Source: Chrysogorgia sp. JL179-B06 (taxonomy: Eukaryota > Cnidaria > Anthozoa > Scleralcyonacea > Chrysogorgiidae). Taken from it: 64,000 bases of DNA. The DNA lies in NCBI GenBank assembly GCA_035772405.1, contig JAYKKM010000337.1:928501-992500 (forward strand), in the 5' to 3' direction. Both the position numbers and the translations under genes were made by a program. Positions 22,845 through 35,780 of this stretch are shown here, in pieces. The notes beneath the pieces are model-generated. The model was not told the origin of the DNA and did no database searches. It saw only the letters and a list, made by a program, of their open reading frames with translations. The stretch's first letter is position 1; the number at the start of each line of letters is the position of its first letter.

Positions 22845-25800
22845 ATATTGACAACAGAACTCAAGCGTCATGGTCGAACCAATTCGTTTCCTTCAAGTAG
22901 TCTCACTGGTCAGCACATTGGCTCTAGCTAGAGGTGAGTTAAAGTTATCTTCATGATGTCTCGTAGTTTTTTATTTGATTCGCATGGATACAGACAATCG
23001 GTTCATAATAATATAATTTCATTAAAAGTGATTATGTCTGGCATGTAGCCGCTATTGTGCATGGGGAAAACGTTTGTACAAATTCCTAAAGCCTAAAACA
23101 CAAACATTTTAATCTCCATTCGTGATCCAATGCCGACCAGAAAGATACCTTAGTTTACTACACATTGCAAATTTCTGGTCGGCATTGCCGAGATTCTTTA
23201 AACTGTATTGAGCTACTTACGATTATTTTTTTATTATTCGATTTATCAATGAATCTCGACGTATGAATCTCAACCATTGACTTATGAATCTGGACCATCG
23301 ATTTATGAATCTGGACTATTGACTTATGACTCTAGAGTAGACATATGAAACTCGATATACACTAGTCAGGTATGGCTTGTCATACTGGTGACCAAGGTTC
23401 AGCTCTAGCTAACCATTGATTGGTTACATAGATTCAGATGACAGAGCTGCAGGTTACATATGTGTACAACTTGTAATCCCCTGATGACCCAGTGACATGT
23501 TCTAACCATTGAGCTACAGTGGACTTAGATGGAAGAGCGAAGGTTACATAAGTATGTGTACAAGACTACAACCTGTAACCTTTTGAAGACCAATGAGACA
23601 CTCTAACCATTGAGCTACATGGACTAAGATAATGAGTGAAGGTTACATATGTGTACAACCTGTAACCTTCTGATGACTAGTGAGATGCTCTAACTATTGA
23701 ACTACATGGACTAAGATGGCAAAGCCAATGTTAAACCTGTGGTTACACTTATACTGCCCGTAACCTTCTGATGACCAATGAGATGCCATTGAGTTTCATC
23801 GACTCTGGTAGTTGACGAAGGCTTAGGTTATAAAAATATGTACTGCCCGCAACCTTCTGCATGCAGACCAGTGACATGCTCTAATCATTAAGCTACATGG
23901 ACTCAGATGGCAGAGCGAAGGTTACACTTATGTACAACCTGTAACCTTCTGATGACCAATGAGATACCATTGAGCTACGTGGACTCAGATGGCAGAACAT
24001 TCCACCGGTCACCACAACTCGATATACCTCAGTGCAAAGTTGACTCGCTCTACGGCTTTCTCTAACTAACAGAGAGTCGATGTAGTTCAATGATTAGAGA
24101 ACGATTGCACATATGTACCTAAGCCTCAACAACTACCACAGTCTATGTAGCTCAATGACATCTCATTGGTCATCAGACGGTTACAGGTCAGTGTACACAT
24201 GTGTAACCTTCGCTCTAACCACGGAACGCAATATAATTTAATATTTAAAGTGGTTATATGCTTGTAATTTCACGAAAAACATTTTGGCCAACTGTTTTGT
24301 CTACGAAAAGAAAAAATAACTGTGTTGGCCTTGCGGAGTTTAAAACCATTTGTAATTCAGTTTGTAGTTTTGAAGTTGATACTGTTGTATTCTTCGATCA
24401 ATTATCTATATAATTTAATATTATTTAGTCATAAAGTACAATTAGAATTTTATAAATGTTAATAGTTTTACGGTATCTTCTCTTGTACTCGAGAAATAAC
24501 GTTTTCATTCTCGTATTTTATGCTTCTGGACGCCGCCATTTTAGAGTTTGCTCGGCGGCTCAAAGTGGTACAGCGGTGCTTTTCGTTTCAATTTTGACGT
24601 CATTGAGTGTTTGTCTTTTGTTCCTAGCACTTAAAACACCCGCTGGACATCGAGTTTGAGCCGTCGAGCAAACTCTAAAATGGCGGCGTCCAGAAAATGA
24701 AAACGTTATTTCTCAAGTAGAAGAGCAGACATCGTAAAACTATTAAAGTGGCTGGATAATCTAAATCATAAAATGTTTTGTAATGCAGATCTGAGCTTTA
24801 TTTTAGTTCATTGCATAGCTCTAGCGGTGGTCTTGATTATTGAAACGTTTCACACTTGTACCATTTGTGTATCTAGAGAAATTGTGTTTATGATAAGCGG
24901 CAGATTTTCTGAAAATTCGTTTTCTCGATTTATTGGAAACACGATTTCTCCACTCAGGTAAACTTTGAGGGTATAAAAGTTTTCAGTAAACAAGACCACC
25001 AGTAGAGCCATGCAATGAACCACGATGAAGCTCAGATCTGCATTACAAACATTTTTATGCGGAAAAATGCAACTTTTCATGATTTAGAGTCTTTTAGACT
25101 ATCACCTTAACATTTCTAAACATTATACTTAAAGGCCTTTTATTTAAAAGTAATTTAATTTTTGGGTACAGTTCCTCTTTAACTTGTCGCTCACTAAATT
25201 TTCTTTAATTGTCCTTCCATAGAAAATATCGGCCCATCTTTGATCATCAACCCTGCAGACACAGTTGCGACAACTGCATCGAACGTTTCGTTCTATTGTT
25301 CCGTCAGAGGTCATCCAAAACCGAGAGTTGAATGGTTGAAAGACAGTATAAGGTTGGTTGGAAAACCTTATGCTGTGACATCAAACGAAGCACTAACTAT
25401 TTTGAATGCCAATCAAGCAAGGGATGCTGGTGCTTACCGATGTTCAGCAACCAATGTTGTTGGAACGATTGTTAGCCTGAACGCTCAACTTCTTTTTCCT
25501 TGTAAGTAACCGAGTTAATGCATTTTATAGGTGTTCAGTCTATGAGAAGGAAAGTTCGGTGATGGGTTTTGTGGTTGTTCCGTATATTCAAGGTATTACG
25601 GAACCAATTAAAAGAATCTTAGGTAGTTTCAACGTAAAAGTTGCTCAAAAACCTTTCTTGACGTTGGATCATATTTTTTTGCAAAACCTAAGGATCGTAT
25701 TGCAAAGGAACAGAGGAAAGACGCTATTTATTCTATTCCGTGCAATGACTGTGATCAGGAGTACATCGGTTAGACTAAACGTCAGTTTCGTACGCGTTTA

Positions 25801-26796
25801 AAAGAACACCAAAAGGCTGTTTTCTTTTCCAAAAAGGAAAATTCTGCTTTGTCGGAGCACGCGTGCGCAACCTACCACGAGATTGCGTGGGAAAATTATT
25901 ATCACTAATCCGCGGTACCATCAGAGACATTGTCTGGAGGCTTGGCATATCAATAGCACCCACGCCCCATTGAATCGCGATGATGGTGGTTTATTACCAG
26001 AAGCTTATTTGCATCTTGTTAATAGATAATGTCATCATCGGTTCTATGAGGGTATAAATAGGGATCCTAACTTTACAACGATCACCCCTGATGAAGACAC
26101 TAGATTGGAGTGTCGAAACGTTGGGTCATGGACAGTAACTTTTAAAGTTACGTTCAAAAAACTTTTTAAAGCCAGAGTAGCGTCAAACTATGTCTGGTCT
26201 ATCAATACGTTGGTCAGTTGGTCGATCAATAGATTGATCGTTTGGTCAGTCGTTTAGTAGATCAATATAAGGTTGATGGGTCGGTCGGTCGGTCATTCGG
26301 TTGATCAACATAGGCTGATCTGAATTTAATGTATACACTGCTGCAGTGAATAAGGGAGAGCTTGGAGTAGACAGACGATACGTGGGCGATCGTCAAGCTC
26401 ATATCCTCAGAAAAAACGATTCTGAGTCCCGGACAGTAATCGAACCTGTAACCTTCTGATTGCCGGTGAGACGCTCTAACCATTGAGCTAACAAGACTCA
26501 GATGGAGAGCGAAGGTTACAATGATGTACTGGTTCGATTGATAGCGAAGTTCATCGTCCGATCTGTTGAATCGTCTGTCTACTCCAAGCTCTCTCACATT
26601 CACTACAGCAGCCGCATAGGCAGTACATATGTCAATCGAACCAGTAACACCATTGTAACCTTCACTCTCTATCTGAGTCTCGGTAGCTCAATAGTTAGAG
26701 CGTCTCACCGGTAATCGTTCGATTCCTGTCTGGGACTCAGAATAATTTTTCTGAGGATACGAGCTTGACGATCGTCCATGTATCGCCATAGGCTGA

Positions 26797-26851
<55 letters not shown>

Positions 26852-29800
26852 GAAATACAGTACTATTTCGTTTTTTTCTATACAGTTTTAAATCCGTTCG
26901 CAACTCCACTTTCAAACATGAAAGCCAATGCCGGAGATGCTCTAGTCCTTGAGTGTAATCCCCCTGTCACAAAGCCCCTCTCCATGCGAACAGTTCGCTG
27001 GTCCAAGCGAGACCTTCGTTACACCAATCTCCTACCGCCACTCGAGAAACGAGATTACTACAGCGTCGGCAAGAACGGAGACTTGTATTTCTCCTACGTG
27101 ACCAGCGCTGATTCTGGAAGTTACGTTTGTGTTGTGGGGAACACCATCTTGGGCAGGAGTGAAGAGAAGACAGTTAAAGTTAAAGTGGATTGGTTGCAAA
27201 GTACGTCAATTTTTATGGTAGATTTGTTATTTATATTCATATCTGAACACATCTCCGAACATTTGATATATAATCCCCTCGCAAGCGAGGGTGATAATCT
27301 CGCCGCGGCAGGGATCCATTTCTCACAAAAGGTTTGTATATATATATATATATTTATTTATTTGGCATTTCACTCGATTAAACTACATGTTCTCAGGATT
27401 TATGGTGAAGGAAAATTTCTAGTGTTGGAATATATACATTTTAAGACCAAATATACAGAATTCTACAGAACTCGTGACTAGGCTCTCGGCAACGGCTTCC
27501 GTAGCTCAGTGGTCAGAGCACTGCACTAGCATCGCAGGGTCGCGGCTTCAACTCCAGCCGGAAGGCCTTGAAGTTGCATTTTTCGCAACTGGTCCCGGTT
27601 TGGTCTTAAAATGTATATATACACTCGAAATTTTCCTTCACCATAAATCCTGAGTATATATATATATAATATATTTATTTGAGCGGAGCATGGTAGGAGC
27701 AACTCCTTGTAAGGAAGTAAAAAGTCGTTTTGGGTGATCCGTTTGAATCAGACAATATTTGAACAATGTTGTGAAGGGCGGCCATTGGCGAGTGGTGTTC
27801 TGATGAACTACGTAAAGAGGTTTTTACGAAGGGTATACACATTTGCGTAACATAATAGGTACGTGTGTTATGTATGTACGTGTGTTATGTATGTACGTGT
27901 GTTATGACTCTCTAATTCCAAGTCTGTTTTCATAATTGAAAACGGTTAAATATTGGCCGAGATAACGTTAAAAATAATATACGACGAAGCGGGCTGCGGC
28001 TGGCTGATTGCCGAATAATTTAGTTTAGTTTAGTTTATTAGATTTATCACTCTTTTAGGTGAAAGGAATACCCCAACAGGCTAGAAGCCCAATTGATAGG
28101 GGTTCCGAGGGCCTACGATTTAAGGTCGTTATCCGAGAAGACCCGAAAATCTTACCATTTGCTGATATTATTGCAAAGGCAGCACTTTCTCCTCAATTAT
28201 TTTTAAGACCCTGAGTGGAGGTCCGATTTATAAGTAAGATTTAAGCGAGAGATTTCTAAGTACATAAACCGTTTTTACGAAGGGTGTGCACGTTCTCGTA
28301 ACATAATAGACATGTATGTTATGTATTTAGACTCGCTAATTCCAAAACTGTTTTCACAATTGAAATCGAGTAAATATTGGCCGAGATAACGTTCAAAATC
28401 TACGTACGACAAACCGGCCTTTTGGGATTTGTTATCGACAGACGCGGTCTTGGCACTGGGGACCATGGATGGGGAAATAAACTCTAGGGGTGGGGTGGGG
28501 GTAGTGGTAGAAAAGGTGAGCGAGTTATTGCTGATTCGTATTTCTAGTACTCTAAAAGGATGGTGTACTGCCGGACAAGGATCGAGCCCAAGACGCTGTA
28601 ATCAATTGGTGAGCTACACGGACTCCGTTTCGGCCTGGCCTAAAACTTTTTGTCTCATTTGTATGTAGTAAACACTTATACCGTGAAAAAGCCGGGCATT
28701 TTCGACGAATTTAGAAATGGGAAATTTGCCATAAAAGGAAAGCCGTTCATGTTAGAATGTATTGTGAAAGGAAGGTAAGTATTTAATCCCTGAAATTGAA
28801 AACAAAGCCATCCACATTCATAATCACACCCACACTCATAAACACACTCAAACATACCCACATTTATAATCACACCCACACTTATAATCACACTCATAAT
28901 CACACTCATAATCACACTCATTATCACACCCACTTATAATCACACCCACACTTATAATCACACTCATAATCACACCCACACTTTTAATCACACCCACACT
29001 TATAATCACACCCACACTCATAATCACACCCACACTCATAATCACACTCATAATCACACCCACACTTATAATCACACCCACACTTTTAATCACACCCACA
29101 CTCATAATCACACCCACACTCATAATCACACCCACACTCATAATCACACCCACACTCATAATCACACCCACGCTCATAATCACACTCATAATCACACCCA
29201 CACTTATAATCACACCCACACTCTATCACTCATAATCACACCCACACTCATAATCACACCCAGAATCACACCCAGAATCACACCATAATCATACTCTTAC
29301 TCTCACACTCTTACGCACACTCATAATCACACCCACACTTACAGCCACACTTACACTCACACCACCCTACACACCTCCACCTATACTCACCCCCACTTAT
29401 CACCCACTCTATTACACCCACAACCATACTCACACATCATCACACTCATATTCATATGTAGAATAGAAACCTCCTGAATAAGCTGTTCTTCATTTCTCTC
29501 CAGACCCGTGCCTCGTATTTCACTTCAGAAGAAAGGAGAGAACATCGAGCTTGGTACATCGTCGGCAAACAAACTAAAATACATCATCCGACGTTTCAGT
29601 CCACAAGACGCTGGAGACTATGTATGTAAGGCGTGGAATGATTACGGAGATGTCAGTGAGAAAACAACTACTATTCACATGTTAGGTAGGCACAAAGGAA
29701 AACTGCTAAGCTAAACAGGGCAACGATATGGGAAAGTATTTGCACATTGTTCACAGTTGGGAGCACAACATTGTTCATAGCTGACAGCACAACATTGTTC

Positions 29801-32800
29801 ACAGTTGACAGCACAACATTGTTCACAGTTAGCAGCACAACATTGTTCACAGTTGACAGTACAACATTGTTCACAGTTGACAGCACAACATTGTTCACAG
29901 TTGATAGCACAACATTGTTCACAGTTGACAGCACAACATTGTTCACAGTTGGCAACACAACATTGTTCACAGTTGGCAACACAACATTGTTCACAGTTGA
30001 CAGCACAACATTGTTCGTGTAGTTGGGAGTACAACATTGTTCACAGTTGACAGTACAACATTGTTCACAGTTGGCAACACAACATTGTTCATAGCTGACA
30101 GCACAACATTGTTCACAGTTGGCAACACAACATTGTTCACAGTTGGCAACACAACATTGTTCACAGTTGGCAGCACAACATTGTTCACAGTTGGCAGTAC
30201 AACATTGTTCACAGTTGGCAGCACAACATTGTTCACAGTTGGCAGCACAACATTGTTCACAGTTGGCAACACAACATTGTTCACAGTTGGCAGCACAACA
30301 TTGTTCACAGTTGGCAGCACAACATTGTTCACAGTTGGCAACACAACATTGTTCACAGTTGGCAACACAACATTGTTCACAGTTGGCAGCACAACATTGT
30401 TCACAGTTGGCAGCACAACATTGTTCACAGTTGGCAGCACAACATTGTTCACAGTTGGCAGCACAACATTGTTCACAGTTGGCAGCACAACATTGTTCAC
30501 AGTTGGCAGCACAACATTGTTCACAGTTGGCAACACAACATTGTTCACAGTTGGCAGCACAACATTGTTCACAGTTGGCAGCACAACATTGTTCACAGTT
30601 GGCAACACAACATTGTTCACAGTTGGCAACACAACATTGTTCACAGTTGGCAGCACAACATTGTTCACAGTTGGCAGCACAACATTGTTCACAGTTGGCA
30701 GCACAACATTGTTCACAGTTGGCAACACAACATTGTTCACAGTTGGCAGCACAACATTGTTCACAGTTGGCAGCACAACATTGTTCACAGTTGGCAACAC
30801 AACATTGTTCACAGTTGGCAACACAACATTGTTCACAGTTGGCAGCACAACATTGTTCACAGTTGGCAGCACAACATTGTTCACAGTTGGCAACACAACA
30901 TTGTTCACAGTTGGCAGCACAACATTGTTCACAGTTGGCAGCACAACATTGTTCACAGTTGGCAGCACAACATTGTTCACAGTTGGCAGCACAACATTGT
31001 TCACAGTTGGCAGCACAACATTGTTCACAGTTGGCAACACAACATTGTTCACAGTTGGCAGCACAACATTGTTCACAGTTGGCAGCACAACATTGTTCAC
31101 AGTTGGCAACACAACATTGTTCACAGTTGGCAACACAACATTGTTCACAGTTGGCAGCACAACATTGTTCACAGTTGGCAGCACAACATTGTTCACAGTT
31201 GGCAGCACAACATTGTTCACAGTTGGCAGCACAACATTGTTCACAGTTGGCAACACAACATTGTTCACAGTTGGCAACACAACATTGTTCACAGTTGGCA
31301 GCACAACATTGTTCACAGTTGGCAGCACAACATTGTTCACAGTTGGCAGCACAACATTGTTCACAGTTGGCAACACAACATTGTTCACAGTTGGCAGCAC
31401 AACATTGTTCACAGTTGGCAGCACAACATTGTTCACAGTTGGCAACACAACATTGTTCACAGTTGGCAACACAACATTGTTCACAGTTGGCAGCACAACA
31501 TTGTTCACAGTTGGCAGCACAACATTGTTCACAGTTGGCAACACAACATTGTTCACAGTTGGCAGCACAACATTGTTCACAGTTGGCAGCACAACATTGT
31601 TCACAGTTGGCAGCACAACATTGTTCACAGTTGGCAGCACAACATTGTTCACAGTTGGCAGCACAACATTGTTCACAGTTGGCAACACAACATTGTTCAC
31701 AGTTGGCAGCACAACATTGTTCACAGTTGGCAGCACAACATTGTTCACAGTTGGCAACACAACATTGTTCACAGTTGGCAACACAACATTGTTCACAGTT
31801 GGCAGCACAACATTGTTCACAGTTGGCAGCACAACATTGTTCACAGTTGGCAGCACAACATTGTTCACAGTTGGCAACACAACATTGTTCACAGTTGGCA
31901 GCACAACATTGTTCACAGTTGGCAGCACAACATTGTTCACAGTTGGCAACACAACATTGTTCACAGTTGGCAACACAACATTGTTCACAGTTGGCAGCAC
32001 AACATTGTTCACAGTTGGCAGCACAACATTGTTCACAGTTGGCAACACAACATTGTTCACAGTTGGCAGCACAACATTGTTCACAGTTGGCAGTACAACA
32101 TTGTTCACAGTTGGCAGCACAACATTGTTCACAGTTGACAGCACAACATTGTTCACAGTTGGCAACACAACATTGTTCACAGTTGGCAACACAACATTGT
32201 TCACAGTTGACAGCACAACATTGTTCGTGTAGTTGGGAGTACAACATTGTTCACAGTTGACAGCACAACATTGTTCACAGTTGGCAACACAACATTGTTC
32301 ATAGCTGACAGCACAACATTGTTCACAGTTGGCAACACAACATTGTTCACAGTTGGCAACACAACATTGTTCACAGTTGGCAGCACAACATTGTTCACAG
32401 TTGGCAGTACAACATTGTTCACAGTTGGCAGCACAACATTGTTCACAGTTGACAGCACAACATTGTTCACAGTTGACAGCACAACATTGTTCACAGTTGG
32501 CAACACAACATTGTTCACAGTTGACAGCACAACATTGTTCACAGTTGGCAACACAACATTGTTCACAGTTGACAGCACAACATTGTTCATAGCTGACAGC
32601 ACAACATTGTTCACAGTTGGCAACACAACATTGTCCACAGTTGGCAGCACAACATTGTTCACAGTTGACAGCACAACATTGTTCACAGTTGGCAACACAA
32701 CATTGTTCACAGTTGGCAGCACAACATTGTTCACAGTTGGCAACACAACATTGTTCACAGTTACAGTTGACAGTACAACATAGTTGACAGTACAACATTG

Positions 32801-33218
32801 TTCACAGTTGACAGTACAACATTGTTCACGCCTGTTGACAAATTGCAACTGGTCGTGCGTTTTATGCGTCTGTAGTGGATGGTTAAATTTCTCAACGATG
32901 ATATGGTTGATTTCCGCTTTCAGTTGAAGCCCAGTGGCTTGACAGGCCTGTCAACACAGCAGTCGATGTGAACAGCAGTCTAACGTGGCGGTGTAAAGCA
33001 GAAGGCGTGCCGCCAATCACGTACAAGTGGCTTCACGACGGCATGCGATTGACAACATCCACAAGATACTCCATTGACGACGGAACATTGAGGATTCCTT
33101 CATTGAAACTGAGCGACAGTGGAATGTATCAATGCTCCGTCACAAACGATGTCAAAGAATTAATGACGTCAGCAGAGTTAGACGTCAAAGGTGAGTTCGT
33201 TGTATTGCAAGAAAACAC

Positions 33219-33271
<53 letters not shown>

Positions 33272-35729
33272 GACTGTTTTTTCTCTCTCGTATTTCCTGC
33301 GACAACAGCTGCCGCGTGCAACTTCGGCAAAGGAAGCGTCTCTCCAAGCCAAGTCACCAATGCTGTAAAAGGTGGGACAGCGGAAATCTTCTGCAAACCT
33401 GCCGGTGCTCCAAAACCCAAAGTCACCTGGCTGAGGGGTTCCACCGTTCTCGGGTTGTCTGCGGGGAAATTTGAAGTCGACAGTGAGGGAACTTTGCACA
33501 TAAACAATGTGGAAAAGAACGACAAAGGTTCTTACACTTGCCTGGGGAGTAACTCACTGGGATCAGCGAAGAAAGATAGCTATTTATTAGTGAAAGGTAA
33601 CGCTTACGTTTGTTTTGTGTCTGTTGTGGAAAAGATCGCTAAGAGATTGGTCATTATTTATGGTTGGGGTCGTGGCTGAAAAGAAATAGATTTGGTGCTG
33701 AAAAAAATTTTACCCAACCAAATTAAGATCAGAAATTTAACCGTCCCAACCATTTATGGGTAAAGAAAGTCTTTTACCCAACGCAAGAAGAAAAAAAGTT
33801 AGATAAAGCCCAATTCCAGCATATCGTCGACACAAGTTTTAATACTGTAACTTTCATATTATTATCTCCCTATACTGAGCAGGAATGCAAGGAAAACAAA
33901 GAGAGGAATACAATAACAAAAGCTAATGTGCAATGATGACTAAGGAGAACTGATGATGAGATTCCAATTTTAAATGATGAACTCTTAATTTTTTATGTAA
34001 ATGTTTTAGGTCTTAGAATTTTCAGTTACCCAACCATTTTCTCTTTGGCCCACACCGCGCCCATGAATAATGACCAGTCCCTAAATGTCGACGTTGACTC
34101 AATGTCATTGTCAAGTCAATAAGTGAAAATATTTAGAAGCTATATAACAAGTTAAAACAACAGGGCATCAATAGAACAAAATCAAAGTGTTTGTATATAT
34201 TCAAATTAAGTCTGAGTTCTTTTATAAAAAGCATCTCATAAATTAGGCACTCAAACTTCCCTTGACACTTCTTCAACAATCTAAATTGGCCTTCGTCAAA
34301 TCATAGCGTATTGTTGAACATAAGAACTCTGCGATTGGCACACAATTTAGAGAAGCAGTTAGGAGATTTGGCCAGTTTGGCGAATTTCTATACATGGACG
34401 ATCGTCAAGCTCATATCCTCAGAAAAATCTTTCTGAGTCCCGGACAGGAATCGAACCTGTAACCTTCTGATTGCAGGTGAGACGCTCTATAAACCATTGA
34501 GCTAACGAGACTCAGATGGAGAGCGAAGGTTACAATGATGTACTGGTTCGATTAATATATGTACTGTCTCTGCGGCAGTCACTATATATCAGCAATGCTT
34601 GGATGTAATGCTTAGATGTATATCCCACATTCACTACAGCAGTGTGTATATTAACACATCCAAGCATTACTGATATACAGTGACTGCCGCATAGGCAGTA
34701 CATATATCAATCGAACCAGTACATCATTGTAACCTTCGCTCTCCATCTGAGCCTCGGTGGCTCAATGGTTAGAGCGTCTCACCGGCAATCAGAAGGTTAC
34801 AGGTTCGATTCCTGTCCGGGACTCAGAATCATTTTTCTGAGGATATGAGCTTGACGATCGTCCATGTATCGTCTGTCTACTCCAAGCTCTCCCACATTCG
34901 TTACAGCAGTGTATATATTAACACAATAATCTCATTTTTAGAATAGCTTAGCCAATCAATGTGCAGCACTACTGAGTTTCTACTAATTATTAATAGAGGG
35001 AGTTGCTATCGTGGACTTTCCCCCGATGGTCTCGGCAATCGTCGGTAAAAACGTGACGTTGGTGTGCCAAGCGGACGCCGAAAAAGGAACGATAGTAACC
35101 TTTAAATGGGAGAAGAATTTCATGGCGATTAAAGGACGGAATGTTGTCATCCAGCATAATGATTTAGCAAGGAAGAGTGTGCTAGTGATAACGCATGTCA
35201 CGTTGCAGAACCAAGCTATTTACTCGTGCACAGCAACTGTGGACGCTACGGCAGGGGACAGGGAAAATTCTGATATGGCAGAAGTTTCTGTTGATGTTAA
35301 AGGTAACTGAGGAATATTGAAAGAGTTTGTCTAAAGGGTCATCTATGTGTTACGATTTTGTCTTGTGATTGTCATTCCTGTAATTGTTTGTGAATTGTTT
35401 GTTTATGATTCGCTGGTTACACGGTTGTCAGTCAAGATGACAATTGTATGGAAACATCGTTTGGCGTAGATGGACCATGATAATGACATCATTCTTATCA
35501 TCCTCATCTTCATCATTCTCATCATCATCATCCTCTTCATCATTATCCTCTTCATCATTCTCATCACCATTATCATCATCATCCTCTTCATATCATCATA
35601 ATCCTCCTCTTCATCATCTTCATCATCATCATCCTCTTCATCATCATCATCATCCGCCTCTTCATCATCATCATCATCATCATCCTCATCATCTCCATCA
35701 TCCTCCTCTTCATCATCATCCTCCTCCTC

Positions 35730-35780
<51 letters not shown>

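Noticed and set aside
27494..27570. Functional tRNA-Ala gene
   Set aside because: The B-box is mutated (GGCTTCAACTCC), the acceptor has an extra base, and the sequence is part of a repeated element with inverted ends.
29745..32830. Regular repeat array considered as CRISPR
   Set aside because: There are no unique spacers; it is a continuous 24-bp tandem repeat in a eukaryotic intron.
29671..32848. Very long open frames (up to 935 codons) rich in CEQCCAAN, NNVVLPTV or TVGSTTLF repeats
   Set aside because: They are translations of a 24-bp intronic minisatellite; frames stay open on both strands only because the unit is a multiple of three and lacks stops. Canonical splice sites at 29686 and 32923 remove the array.
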